Assembly: GCF_029937855.1 (NCBI RefSeq)
Contig: NZ_JAPYPC010000012.1
Coordinates: 1-64,000, forward strand
DNA: 64,000 bases
Direction of reading: 5' to 3'
From: Christiangramia sp.
Lineage (GTDB): Bacteria; Bacteroidota; Bacteroidia; Flavobacteriales; Flavobacteriaceae
The translations under genes were made by a program, and so were the position numbers. Each line of letters begins with the position of its first letter. Positions within the stretch are counted from its first letter, which is position 1. The notes under the pieces are model-generated. The model searched no databases. It was not told where the DNA came from and saw only the letters and a list, made by a program, of their open reading frames with translations. Below, piece by piece: positions 7,874 to 17,098 of this stretch.

Positions 7874-10699
7874 ATGAAAAATTACCTGACCAGCCACCTT
7901 TGGGTGCTGTTTCTTGTGGTTACCGGCTATGCCGTAGCTCAAAAGCAAACACCAAAAATCCCGACCGATCCCAACGTAAAGATTGGCAAACTAGAAAATG
8001 GCCTTACTTATTACATTCGGAACAATGGAAAACCGGAGGACAAGTTAGAATTAAGACTTGCCATTAAAGCCGGCTCAATTCTCGAAACCGATGAACAACA
8101 GGGATTAGCTCATTTCATTGAGCACATGAACTTTAATGGAACGAAAAACTTCGAAAAAAATGAATTGGTAGATTACCTGCAAAGTATCGGCGTGAAATTT
8201 GGCGCAGACCTAAATGCATACACCAGTTTCGACGAAACCGTCTATATTCTTCCTATTCCCAGCGACGATCCTGAAAAACTTGAAAGCGGCTTTACCATTC
8301 TCGAAGACTGGGCTCATAATGCTTTGCTAACTGAAGAAGCTATTGATGGTGAACGCGGTGTGGTACTGGAAGAATACCGTCTTGGACTGGGACCTGATAA
8401 ACGTATGATGCAGGAATACCTTCCAAAGGTGATGTATAATTCCAGATATGCTGAAAGATTGCCCATTGGTAAAAAAGAGGTGATTGAAAATGCAGATTAC
8501 GAAACTATCCGTCGCTATTATAAGGACTGGTATAGACCAGGACTTATGGCAGTTATTGCCGTGGGAGATCTTGATGTGGAAACCATTGAAAAAAAGATCA
8601 AAACGCATTTCTCAAATCTGGAGGCGAGAAAAGAGCCTGTTGAAAGAAAGGAATATGGCGTACCAAATCATGATGAAACCTTTGTGGCCATCGCAACAGA
8701 TCCTGAAGCAAATTTCAGCAGGGTTCAGATTTATTATAAAGATCTGGAGGAATCTGTAGATGTTGTAACTATTGAAGACTACAAAAAGCAATTGGAAAAA
8801 AATATGTTCTCTTCCATGATCAACAATCGTCTTGAAGAACTTGCCAATAGCCCTGCGCCTCCGTTTACCTATGGATTCTCTTATTACGGCGGAACTTATT
8901 CCCCGCTGAAGGACGCCTATCAGTCTTTCGCAATGACAGGGGAAAACGATCAGCTTTCGGCTTTAAAAGCACTGGTTACGGAAAATGAAAGAGTAAAAAG
9001 GTATGGATTCAATGAAAATGAATTCAAACGGGCCAAGCAGGAATACCTGGCGAGACTTGAAAAAGAATATAAAGACAGGGATAAGCAGGAAAGTAACAGG
9101 ATCGTAAACCAGTATGTCTATAATTTTCTCGAAAATTCTCCTATCCCGGGTACAGAATGGACTTATAATTTCGCCACAGAAAACCTGGATGATATTAGTC
9201 TTGAGAACATCAATGCACTTATTAATGACTTTATTCATGATGAAAACCGGGTAATAGTATTAACCGGGCCTTCTAAGGAATCTATAATGAAAATAACCGA
9301 GGAAGAAGTCCTGGCTATTCTTAAAGAAGTTGAAAATTCTGAAATACAGGAGTATTCTTATGAAGATGTTCGCGAAAACCTTATTACAGAATTACCCGAA
9401 GCAGGTTCTATTGAAGAAACCAGTAAGAATGAAGAACTGGCTGTTACCACATTAATTTTAAGCAATGGGGCTAAAGTAGTTTACAAGAAAACAGATTTCA
9501 AAAATGATGAGATTCTGTTTTCAGCTTATAGCGAAGGAGGTACTTCTTTATATTCTGATGAAGAATATCAGGCTACGGTTTTTGCCAATGGCGGTCTAAC
9601 CGAAGCCGGAATTGGTGGTCTGGACAAAAATGAGCTTAACAAAATGATGAGTGGTAAGATCGTGAACGTAAGACCTGGAATAAGCTCTTATAGTGAAGGT
9701 TTAGATGGAAGCTCTACACCTAAAGACCTTGAGACAATGATGCAAATGATACATCTGTATTTTACCGGTCTTAACAAGAATGAAGAAGCTTATAATTCTT
9801 TTGCCACTAAACAGAAAAACTTTCTTGGCAACTTAATGTCTAATCCAAATTTCTATTTTCAGAATGAATTGGGAAAATATAGATATGAAGGAAATCCAAG
9901 ATATGTAGGTTTCCCTACACCTGAAAAATTTGATGAAATGGATTATGCCCTGGCCTATCAGAAATACCAGGAAAGATTTAAAGATGCTTCAGATTTTACC
10001 TTTTATTTCGTTGGCAACATAGATGAAGCTAAACTCAAAGATTTTTCGGCTAAATATATCGGCAGTCTACCTGCAAACAATTCAGATGAAGAATATAAGG
10101 AACCTGAATTCCGGGAAAAAACTGATTCTTACAGAGAGAAAACGGTTTACAAAGGAACAGATCCTAAAAGCCGTGTAAGTATTATCTGGACAGGAGAAAC
10201 TGAATATGAAGAAGAAGACGATCTTGCCATCACTGCCCTGGGAGAAGTTTTAACCATTAAACTTGTAGAGGAATTACGTGAAGAAGAGAGTGGGGTTTAT
10301 GGTGTTGGAGCACGTGGAAACATGTCTAAGATCCCTTACGAAAGCTATAACTTCTCCATATCTTTCCCATGCGGGCCTGAAAACGTGGAAAAATTAACTG
10401 ATGCTGCTATTGCTGAAGTTCAAAAGATCAAGGAGAATGGTCCTACAGAAGAAGACCTTGCCAAGGTCAGGGAAACTTTTAAGTTACAACGCAAAGAGAA
10501 ACTTAAAGAGAATAAATTCTGGATAGATCAGCTCGAAAAAGCAGAAAGAGAAAATAATGATCTTTCTAAGATGAATGACTATAATGAGATGGTTGACGAG
10601 CTGGAAGCAGACGAGATTCAAAAAATAGCCAAAAAATATCTCACAGAAAATTATCTTTTAGGAGTTTTAATGCCTGAAACTGAAGAAGCGGCAAACTAA
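7874..10699 (+). CDS. M16-family zinc metallopeptidase, exported
   Basis: A large insulinase/pitrilysin-type peptidase of 941 residues with an N-terminal signal peptide (cleavage near the AVA-QKQ junction, about residue 22). The first M16 domain holds the inverted zinc motif HFIEH (80-84), with the third ligand among the Glu residues of GERGVVLEE (about 160-168). Four M16-type domains follow in tandem. The last carries the arginine/tyrosine-type closing segment SGVYGVGARG. It probably degrades peptides in the periplasm. It is a single-gene unit between two terminators. The family is certain, the substrate unknown. Confidence 0.93.
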   Translation: MKNYLTSHLWVLFLVVTGYAVAQKQTPKIPTDPNVKIGKLENGLTYYIRNNGKPEDKLELRLAIKAGSILETDEQQGLAHFIEHMNFNGTKNFEKNELVDYLQSIGVKFGADLNAYTSFDETVYILPIPSDDPEKLESGFTILEDWAHNALLTEEAIDGERGVVLEEYRLGLGPDKRMMQEYLPKVMYNSRYAERLPIGKKEVIENADYETIRRYYKDWYRPGLMAVIAVGDLDVETIEKKIKTHFSNLEARKEPVERKEYGVPNHDETFVAIATDPEANFSRVQIYYKDLEESVDVVTIEDYKKQLEKNMFSSMINNRLEELANSPAPPFTYGFSYYGGTYSPLKDAYQSFAMTGENDQLSALKALVTENERVKRYGFNENEFKRAKQEYLARLEKEYKDRDKQESNRIVNQYVYNFLENSPIPGTEWTYNFATENLDDISLENINALINDFIHDENRVIVLTGPSKESIMKITEEEVLAILKEVENSEIQEYSYEDVRENLITELPEAGSIEETSKNEELAVTTLILSNGAKVVYKKTDFKNDEILFSAYSEGGTSLYSDEEYQATVFANGGLTEAGIGGLDKNELNKMMSGKIVNVRPGISSYSEGLDGSSTPKDLETMMQMIHLYFTGLNKNEEAYNSFATKQKNFLGNLMSNPNFYFQNELGKYRYEGNPRYVGFPTPEKFDEMDYALAYQKYQERFKDASDFTFYFVGNIDEAKLKDFSAKYIGSLPANNSDEEYKEPEFREKTDSYREKTVYKGTDPKSRVSIIWTGETEYEEEDDLAITALGEVLTIKLVEELREEESGVYGVGARGNMSKIPYESYNFSISFPCGPENVEKLTDAAIAEVQKIKENGPTEEDLAKVRETFKLQRKEKLKENKFWIDQLEKAERENNDLSKMNDYNEMVDELEADEIQKIAKKYLTENYLLGVLMPETEEAAN

Positions 10700-10732
10700 G
10701 AAAGAGGATTTATTTTTTTATGAACAGTCTTT

Positions 10733-10775
10733 AAAACCGGTATTTCCGTGCTAGTATGGAAGTACCGGTTTTTCT
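10733..10775. terminator. Intrinsic terminator after the M16 peptidase
   Basis: AAACCGGTA (10734-10742) pairs with TACCGGTTT (10763-10771), extended inward by TTTCC/GGAAG to about 14 bp (one G-T pair), and followed by T-rich sequence. Confidence 0.9.
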
Positions 10776-10826
10776 TTTCCGGCTGTTAACAATTTCATTT
10801 TCTAAACCTATAATAAATTGTATTTT

Positions 10827-10834
10827 TACCTTTC
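10827..10834 (+). promoter_or_regulatory. Possible promoter -7 element upstream of parA
   Basis: TACCTTTC matches TAnnTTTG at seven of eight positions, 18 nt before the parA ATG. No TTG lies at the right distance, so support is weak. Confidence 0.35.
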
Positions 10835-10852
10835 AAAAATCATACGTTTTTA

Positions 10853-11614
10853 ATGGGTAAAATCATTGCTATTGCCAACCAAAAGGGAGGTGTGGGGAAA
10901 ACCACAACATCTGTGAACCTTGCAGCTTCGCTGGGCGTTCTGGAAAAAAAGATATTATTGATTGATGCAGATCCACAGGCAAACGCTACTTCTGGCCTGG
11001 GAATAGATGTTGAAACGGTGGAATATGGCACTTATCAGTTATTGGAACATTCCATTAAGGCGGAAAAGGCCATTATGGAAACCAGCTCTCCTAACCTGGA
11101 TATCATTCCGGCACATATAGACCTGGTGGCGATTGAAATTGAACTGGTAGATCAGGAAAACAGAGAGTCTATGCTTAAAAAAGCGATAGAACCATTAAAA
11201 GAAAAATATGATTTTATCCTGATAGACTGCGCCCCATCCCTGGGATTATTAACTTTGAATGCGCTAACCGCTTCAGATTCGGTAATAATTCCAATACAAT
11301 GTGAGTATTTTGCACTGGAAGGTCTGGGCAAATTATTGAATACCATTAAAAGTGTTCAAAAGATTCATAACAAAAAACTGGATATTGAAGGCTTATTATT
11401 AACCATGTATGATTCCAGGTTGAGACTTTCTAATCAGGTGGTGGAAGAGGTTAAAAAACATTTTGATGAAATGGTATTTGAAACAATCATTCAGCGGAAT
11501 GTACGTTTAAGTGAAGCACCCAGTTATGGAGAAAGCATCATCAATTATGATGCTTCGAGCAAAGGAGCCAGCAATTATTTGAGCCTGGCGCATGAAATTA
11601 TAAAGAAAAATTAG
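10853..11614 (+). CDS. parA: ParA/Soj-family chromosome partitioning ATPase
   Basis: A deviant Walker A ATPase with KGGVGKTT at residues 11-18 and the switch segment IDADPQANAT (39-48). IDCAPSLG lies near 125. Length of 253 residues fits chromosomal Soj/ParA. It binds DNA non-specifically as an ATP dimer and moves ParB-parS complexes during segregation. parB follows after 5 nt, the standard pairing. I found no obvious parS palindrome in the window. Confidence 0.96.
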   Translation: MGKIIAIANQKGGVGKTTTSVNLAASLGVLEKKILLIDADPQANATSGLGIDVETVEYGTYQLLEHSIKAEKAIMETSSPNLDIIPAHIDLVAIEIELVDQENRESMLKKAIEPLKEKYDFILIDCAPSLGLLTLNALTASDSVIIPIQCEYFALEGLGKLLNTIKSVQKIHNKKLDIEGLLLTMYDSRLRLSNQVVEEVKKHFDEMVFETIIQRNVRLSEAPSYGESIINYDASSKGASNYLSLAHEIIKKN

Positions 11615-11619
11615 TAACA

Positions 11620-12522
11620 ATGGCCAAGGCGACCAGGAAACAAGCATTAGGAAGAGGACTTTCAGCCCTACTGAAAGATCCCGAGAATGATATAAAATCT
11701 GCTGAAGATAAAAACGCCGACAAGCTTGTTGGCCATATCGTGGAATTAGAATTATCTTCTATTGAAGTCAACCCATTTCAGCCGAGAACCAGCTTTAATG
11801 AAGAATCTTTAAAGGAACTTGCTTCCTCAATTCGGGAATTAGGGGTGATTCAACCTATAACGGTTAGAAAACTGGATTTTGACAAATACCAGTTAGTTTC
11901 AGGAGAAAGAAGGTTTAGAGCTTCCAGGCTTGTGGGATTAAAAACGATTCCTGCTTATATCAGGATTGCGAATGACCAGGAGTCTCTTGAAATGGCGCTG
12001 GTTGAAAATATACAGCGGCAGGATCTTGACCCAATAGAAATTTCATTATCATACCAACGTTTAATTGATGAAATCCAGCTCACACAGGAACAATTAAGCG
12101 AACGAATTGGTAAAAACCGTTCCACCATAGCAAATTATCTTAGATTATTGAAACTGGATCCCATTATCCAAACCGGAATGCGGGATGGGTTTCTAAGTAT
12201 GGGACACGGCAGAGCTCTTATCAATGTAGACGACACTCAAAAGCAATTGGAGATCTATGAAAAGATCATTCAAAAATCACTTTCTGTAAGAGAAACAGAA
12301 AAATTGGTTCGGGAATTAAATTCAGACGGAAAACCGACTACAGCAAGTAAAAAATCTACAGTTCCAACTACCTATAAGAAAGGCATCAAGGAATTTACCG
12401 AATACCTCGGAACTAAAGTTGATGTAAAGCTTACCAAAAAAGGAAGCGGAAAATTAACCATACCATTTTCTTCCGAAGAAGATTTCGAAAGGATCAAAAA
12501 ATTAATTCGGGGTGAAGCTTAA
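11620..12522 (+). CDS. parB: ParB/Spo0J-family partition protein
   Basis: A CTP-dependent DNA clamp that loads at parS sites. The ParB N-terminal domain holds NPFQPR (51-56) and the CTP-binding GERRFR (95-100). ENIQR precedes the helix-turn-helix (about 155-180, LSERIGKNRSTIANYLRLL). The C-terminal dimerisation region comes last. Length of 300 is typical. The C-terminus overlaps the next gene by 11 nt, so translation may be coupled. Confidence 0.96.
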   Translation: MAKATRKQALGRGLSALLKDPENDIKSAEDKNADKLVGHIVELELSSIEVNPFQPRTSFNEESLKELASSIRELGVIQPITVRKLDFDKYQLVSGERRFRASRLVGLKTIPAYIRIANDQESLEMALVENIQRQDLDPIEISLSYQRLIDEIQLTQEQLSERIGKNRSTIANYLRLLKLDPIIQTGMRDGFLSMGHGRALINVDDTQKQLEIYEKIIQKSLSVRETEKLVRELNSDGKPTTASKKSTVPTTYKKGIKEFTEYLGTKVDVKLTKKGSGKLTIPFSSEEDFERIKKLIRGEA

Positions 12523-13090
12523 ATTCAACTTTTTCTTAATTTGTTTTCTAGGATTTTTTTCAATTGCTACGGGACAACAGGATTCCCTTGCGGTAACTTC
12601 AGAACAATTGCCAAAAGAGGAAACAAAAGAAAAAGATTACGAACCTTATAATGCTTTGGCACCTGCAAAAGCAGCATTTTATTCCGCTATTCTGCCGGGG
12701 CTTGGTCAGGCATATAATGGTAGCTACTGGAAAATACCTATTGCCTACGGAGGTCTGGGTACTGGTGTGTATTTCTATCTGAAAAACGACAAGGAATATG
12801 ACAAATACCGGGAAGCCTATAAAAATCGCCTTGCTGGAAGACCAGATCAATTTGAAGGGAGGATAACTACTTCCGGATTGATAAGAGCCCAGGAGCTTTT
12901 TCAGAAAAACAAGGAGATTTCAATTCTTGTAACGGTAGGAATTTATATCCTGAATATAGTGGATGCGAACGTGGAAGCTCATCTTAGACAATTTAATGTT
13001 GACGAAGATCTTTCTGTGCAACCAAACCTGGATTTCGACGCATTATCAGGTAAAACAAATTACGGACTCACTCTTAATTACAGATTTTAA
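12512..13090 (+). CDS. DUF5683-type membrane/envelope protein
   Basis: An exported or membrane protein of unknown function. A signal peptide (about residues 1-21, ending near ATG-QQ) is followed by a charged linker. The conserved block APAKAAFYSAILPGLGQAYN starts near residue 50. Two further hydrophobic stretches lie near 75-90 and 130-145. The start is GTG at 12512, inside parB. The gene sits between parB and dapB, as is common in flavobacteria. No catalytic motif is visible. The DUF name rests on my recognition of the conserved block, not on a search. Confidence 0.78.
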   Translation: MKLKFNFFLICFLGFFSIATGQQDSLAVTSEQLPKEETKEKDYEPYNALAPAKAAFYSAILPGLGQAYNGSYWKIPIAYGGLGTGVYFYLKNDKEYDKYREAYKNRLAGRPDQFEGRITTSGLIRAQELFQKNKEISILVTVGIYILNIVDANVEAHLRQFNVDEDLSVQPNLDFDALSGKTNYGLTLNYRF

Positions 13091-13091
13091 A

Positions 13092-13811
13092 ATGAACATA
13101 GCGCTATTAGGTTACGGAAAAATGGGAAAGACCATTGAAGATATTGCGGGAGATCGTGGCCATAAAATTGTTTTAAAAGTTGACGATGATATTGAAAACC
13201 ATGATTTAGGTGCTTCAGAAATTGACGTAGCTATAGATTTTTGTGTTCCTAAAGCCGCTTTTAAAAATATCACTACCTGCTTTAAACATAAAATCCCAGT
13301 AGTTTCAGGGACTACCGGGTGGCTGGAAGAATATGAGAAAGCCCGAGAAATATGCCAAAAAGAAGATTCAGCATTTATCTATGCTTCCAACTTCAGTTTA
13401 GGAGTGAACGTATTCTTTGAACTCAATAAAAAACTTGCCGGCATGATGCAGGGCCTCGAAGATTATTCTGTAAACATAGAAGAGATACACCATGTTCAAA
13501 AGCTGGACTCTCCAAGCGGGACAGCTATAACGCTGGCGCAGCAAATTCTCGAAGAAAACTCTAAATTAAAAGGCTGGCAACTTGACGATGCTGATGAAGA
13601 TGAAATTCCCATTCATGCCAAAAGGGAAGAAAATGTTCCCGGAACACATACCGTTAGCTACGAATCTAACATAGACAAAATTGAGATTGTCCACACGGCA
13701 AAATCTCGCCACGGATTTGCCCTTGGAGCAGTAGTTGCCGCAGAATATCTTAAAGATAAGACCGGAATTTTTACGATGAAAGACGTATTATCAGATCTTT
13801 TTAATAACTAA
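13092..13811 (+). CDS. dapB: 4-hydroxy-tetrahydrodipicolinate reductase
   Basis: NAD(P)H-dependent reductase of the diaminopimelate/lysine pathway, feeding peptidoglycan. I choose the ATG at 13092, 1 nt after the previous stop, because the protein then starts MNIALLGYGKMGK with the nucleotide-binding GxGxMG in place. A longer in-frame reading from 12963 would add 43 unrelated residues inside the DUF5683 gene. Other DapB signatures are SGTTGW (near 74-79), the active-site region EIHHVQKLDSPSGTA (about 131-145) and the C-terminal SRHGFALGA. Length of 239 residues matches the short Bacteroidetes form. Confidence 0.95.
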   Translation: MNIALLGYGKMGKTIEDIAGDRGHKIVLKVDDDIENHDLGASEIDVAIDFCVPKAAFKNITTCFKHKIPVVSGTTGWLEEYEKAREICQKEDSAFIYASNFSLGVNVFFELNKKLAGMMQGLEDYSVNIEEIHHVQKLDSPSGTAITLAQQILEENSKLKGWQLDDADEDEIPIHAKREENVPGTHTVSYESNIDKIEIVHTAKSRHGFALGAVVAAEYLKDKTGIFTMKDVLSDLFNN

Positions 13812-13862
13812 AATGTAACAACTTTGGGCATATCCTGCCTTATAGTGTAAAGACTTTTAAAT

Positions 13863-15428
13863 ATGACATTTACCGAATGGTTTATTTTTTTCCTGCTTAT
13901 CCAGGTAGTCCATTTTCTGGGAACCTGGAAACTGTATCAAAGAGCAGGTAGAAAAGCCTGGGAGGCCGCTATACCAGTTTACAATGCAATAATTCTAATG
14001 AAGATCATTAACCGCCCGAAATGGTGGGTGATCTTAATGTTTATACCCATTGTAAACCTTATTATAATTCCTGTGATCTGGGTAGAAATCATTCGAAGTT
14101 TCGGCAGAAATTCTACTACGGAAACCTTTGCGGTCATCCTTACGCTTGGCTTCTATATTTATTATGTGAATTACGCTACAGATAATGCTTATATCGTGGA
14201 TCGCGATCTAAAACCAAGAACAGAAGCCGGCGAATGGATAAGCTCGATTTTATTCGCGGTAATTGCAGCTACCATTGTGCATACATATTTTATGCAACCT
14301 TTCACCATTCCGACTTCTTCACTGGAAAAGACGCTTCTGGTAGGTGACTTCCTTTTTGTAAGTAAATTCCATTACGGAGCAAGGGTACCAGGTACAGCCG
14401 TCGCATTTCCTATGGTGCATGATACAATTCCGGTTCTCGGGGTAAAGTCCTATTTAAATAAACCCCAAATTCCTTATTTAAGATTTCCGGGATTTGAAAA
14501 GGTGGAACGAAATGATATTGTCGTTTTTAACTGGCCTGTAGATACCGTTAGAAAATTCTTTGATAGATCTGGTAAACACTACAAAAAACCTATAGATAAA
14601 AAATCAAATTATGTAAAAAGGGCTGTAGGAATTCCGGGAGATTCGCTCTCTGTAGTGAATGGATACGTTCATATTAATGGAGAACAACTGGAGCTTCCAG
14701 ACAGGGCGAAACCACAATTCTCATACGTTGGGCAAACTAAAGGTCAGCCGTTTAATCCACAGAACCTTTATAAGTTATATGATATTACTGACGGCTACAG
14801 ATATAACCCCAATAACAATGCTTTCTTTATTCAGTCGTTATCAGACGAAGCTTACGAGCGTTTCAAAAATCATCCAAATGTAGCTTCCATTAGGAAATAT
14901 GTAGATTCTGCCGGAGTTAAAAATCCAAGTCTCTTTCCCAACGATCGCAAGCGGAATTGGAACAACGATAATTTAGGGCCTATATATATTCCGAAGAAAG
15001 GAACCACCGTAGACATTAATCCTGAAAGCATGGCTTTCTATAAGGAAATTATTGAAACTTACGAAGGTTCAGAATTTGGGCTGAATAATGAGCTAAAAGT
15101 TAATGGAACACAGGTTCTTTTGAATGGCCAACCTATAGATAGCTATACCTTTAAGCAGGATTATTACTGGATGATGGGTGACAACCGCAACAACTCTGAA
15201 GATAGTAGAACCTGGGGCTATGTTCCTGCCAATCACATCGTAGGAAAGCCTGTATTTATATGGCTAAGTTGGGACGCAAATGCCAGCGGTTTTGACAAAA
15301 TTAGATGGGAGAGAGTCTTTACTACTGTAAAAGGAGATGGAGAACCCACTTCTTTCCTACCCTATTTTCTAATTGTCCTGGTAATCTTCTTTGGGTGGAA
15401 ATATTTCAAAAAACGTAGAGAAGCCTAG
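13863..15428 (+). CDS. lepB: Signal peptidase I, extended flavobacterial form
   Basis: Cleaves signal peptides at the outer face of the inner membrane. The N-terminal third has several membrane segments (about 5-20, 53-75, 87-103) resembling a DUF5684-like module. A transmembrane anchor at about 127-145 leads to the catalytic block IPTSSLEKTL, nucleophile Ser153. The base is Lys252 in YVKRAVGIPGD, and the C-terminal box GDNRNNSEDSR lies near 438-448. A final hydrophobic segment is at about 500-515. The protein is 521 residues, much longer than the 324 of E. coli LepB, because of the N-terminal module and a large insertion between Lys252 and the last box. It is co-directional with dapB and wbqC. 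Confidence 0.95.
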   Translation: MTFTEWFIFFLLIQVVHFLGTWKLYQRAGRKAWEAAIPVYNAIILMKIINRPKWWVILMFIPIVNLIIIPVIWVEIIRSFGRNSTTETFAVILTLGFYIYYVNYATDNAYIVDRDLKPRTEAGEWISSILFAVIAATIVHTYFMQPFTIPTSSLEKTLLVGDFLFVSKFHYGARVPGTAVAFPMVHDTIPVLGVKSYLNKPQIPYLRFPGFEKVERNDIVVFNWPVDTVRKFFDRSGKHYKKPIDKKSNYVKRAVGIPGDSLSVVNGYVHINGEQLELPDRAKPQFSYVGQTKGQPFNPQNLYKLYDITDGYRYNPNNNAFFIQSLSDEAYERFKNHPNVASIRKYVDSAGVKNPSLFPNDRKRNWNNDNLGPIYIPKKGTTVDINPESMAFYKEIIETYEGSEFGLNNELKVNGTQVLLNGQPIDSYTFKQDYYWMMGDNRNNSEDSRTWGYVPANHIVGKPVFIWLSWDANASGFDKIRWERVFTTVKGDGEPTSFLPYFLIVLVIFFGWKYFKKRREA

Positions 15429-15433
15429 ACCAA

Positions 15434-16084
15434 ATGAAACCTGTTTTACTACATCCCTCCTATTTTGGGCCTATCAGCCAATGGGTAGCCTATATAAATG
15501 CTGAAAAAGTTGTGTTTGAGAATGAAGATAATTATCAGAAACAAACCTATCGCAACCGGATGTATATTTATGACGCTAATGGAAAACTTACACTTAATAT
15601 TCCTATAAAACATAGAGCAGCACTAGGCCTCAGTACTAAAGGCCATCAAAAGTACAGGGATATTCAAATTGAAAATGCCTTCGATTGGCAAAAGCAGCAT
15701 TGGCGGGCTTTCAAAGCTTCCTATCAAACTTCTCCTTTTTTCGAATTCTATGAAGATGAATTATTTCCTCTTTACCACAAGGAATTTAAGTTCCTCATAG
15801 ATTTGAATTACCAGTGTATGGAGTTTGTTGCAGATTGCCTTCAAATTGAATTTGATTATACAAAAAGTGATGAGTTCATTCTGAAGCCGGAAAACAAATT
15901 GAATTATCGAAATCTGATAAATGCCAAATCTAATGAAGGTTTTAAGAATATACCTTACACGCAGGTTTTCGAGGATAAAGCCGGGTTCCTGCCAAATCTG
16001 TGTATTCTGGATCTCCTCTTTAATGAAGGAAATGCCGCTTTAAGTTATTTACAGGAACAGGAATTAAAGTCCTATTTTAGTTAA
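15434..16084 (+). CDS. WbqC-like family protein
   Basis: A 216-residue cytoplasmic protein starting MKPVLLHPSYFGPISQW, with NRMYIYDANGKLTLNIPI and a WRAFKASYQTSPFFEFY segment. These match my recollection of the WbqC-like family, whose members often sit in polysaccharide loci but whose biochemical role is not settled. It follows lepB by 5 nt, and its 3' end overlaps the convergent endonuclease/exonuclease/phosphatase gene by 21 nt. No export signal is seen. The function is unknown. Confidence 0.8.
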   Translation: MKPVLLHPSYFGPISQWVAYINAEKVVFENEDNYQKQTYRNRMYIYDANGKLTLNIPIKHRAALGLSTKGHQKYRDIQIENAFDWQKQHWRAFKASYQTSPFFEFYEDELFPLYHKEFKFLIDLNYQCMEFVADCLQIEFDYTKSDEFILKPENKLNYRNLINAKSNEGFKNIPYTQVFEDKAGFLPNLCILDLLFNEGNAALSYLQEQELKSYFS

Positions 16085-17098
16085 GACAGGATAGTGGTCT
16101 GAATAATCGACTTCATACTTTTTAAAGGCGTTGATCTTCATATTCTCATCGATAAGAAGAAAATCTATGCGCAGCGGAAAATAATTCAGTTTAAAGCTTT
16201 TACCAAAACCAGAACCCGCTTTAAGAAAAGCATCATTAAACTTCCCATCCTGCTTTACCAGATTATAGATATAAGAAAAACTGGTATTGTTGAAATCACC
16301 GGCAATAATCGTCTTATAGGGAGAGCTATTCAATTCTTCCACCAACATCTCTGCCTGTTCCTGCTGAAGGGAAAAGCCATAGCCAATACGCCCCAGCAAT
16401 TTCTTGGAATCTTCTTTTTGAAGTTCATCTATGCCTGGTTTAATATTTAATGACTGAAAATGCACATTGAATACGCGTATAGTATCTGTTTCATTTATAA
16501 CGATATCGGTATAAATCGCGTTGTTATTTCCATCATGAGGAAAATCCAGGGAAGCCTGATTAATTATAGGATATTTGGAAAATATGGCAGAGCCAAATTC
16601 GGCACTCTTAGCCTTTAGTTTCACATATTCATAAGGATAAACTTCAGCGAGTTCCGCCGCGCCTATATAATGTTCCTGAACACATAAAATATCAGGATCT
16701 TCTTTGGCTATAAAACCGGTAATCTTTTCAGGAATATCTTTTCTTTCAGACCATTCATAAGCATTGAACATCCTTACGTTGTAACTCATCAGGGTAAAAT
16801 CTGAAACATTCTTTTCATCCGTTTCAGCTGGAGAAAATTTTACAAAGCCAAGGACATAATTATAACCTAATAAAAGGATGATCAAAGAAAGTAAAAACTG
16901 TCTTCTTAAACGTAACACCCAATAAACCAGAAAAACTAAGTTCAGAATAATAAGTACTGGAACTCCAAGACTTAGTACAGAAAGTAACGGAAATGATTTT
17001 GGGGGGATATGGGGCAATAAATAAGAAAAAAGCAGCGCTGTCGCTGCCAGGGAATTCAAAATAAAAATGAATTTATCTAAGATTCCTAACTTCTTCAT
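16064..17098 (-). CDS. Membrane-anchored endonuclease/exonuclease/phosphatase family protein
   Basis: Three N-terminal membrane segments (about 10-27, 35-57 and 66-85) are followed by a periplasmic EEP domain. Catalytic motifs visible are MSYNVRMF (metal-binding Asn), QEHY (acid), AGDFNNT (Asp/Asn) and SDHYPV (His) at the C-terminus. These put it in the superfamily of Mg-dependent phosphoesterases. Substrate (nucleic acid, lipid or sugar phosphate) cannot be told. It is the last gene of the mutL-rhomboid operon, starting 1 nt after the stop of the preceding rhomboid gene. Confidence 0.88.
   Translation of the reverse strand: MKKLGILDKFIFILNSLAATALLFSYLLPHIPPKSFPLLSVLSLGVPVLIILNLVFLVYWVLRLRRQFLLSLIILLLGYNYVLGFVKFSPAETDEKNVSDFTLMSYNVRMFNAYEWSERKDIPEKITGFIAKEDPDILCVQEHYIGAAELAEVYPYEYVKLKAKSAEFGSAIFSKYPIINQASLDFPHDGNNNAIYTDIVINETDTIRVFNVHFQSLNIKPGIDELQKEDSKKLLGRIGYGFSLQQEQAEMLVEELNSSPYKTIIAGDFNNTSFSYIYNLVKQDGKFNDAFLKAGSGFGKSFKLNYFPLRIDFLLIDENMKINAFKKYEVDYSDHYPVLTKIGL

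Noticed and set aside
10853-12522. ParAB as plasmid or island partition genes
   Set aside because: Lengths, motifs and the dapB-lepB neighbourhood are those of the chromosomal parAB. No mobile genes are nearby.
12963-13091. 43-codon N-terminal extension of DapB
   Set aside because: It overlaps the DUF5683 gene in another frame and places extra residues before the nucleotide-binding motif.
10700-13100. parS site near parAB
   Set aside because: I looked for TGTTTCACGTGAAACA-like palindromes and saw none. A variant site cannot be excluded by eye.
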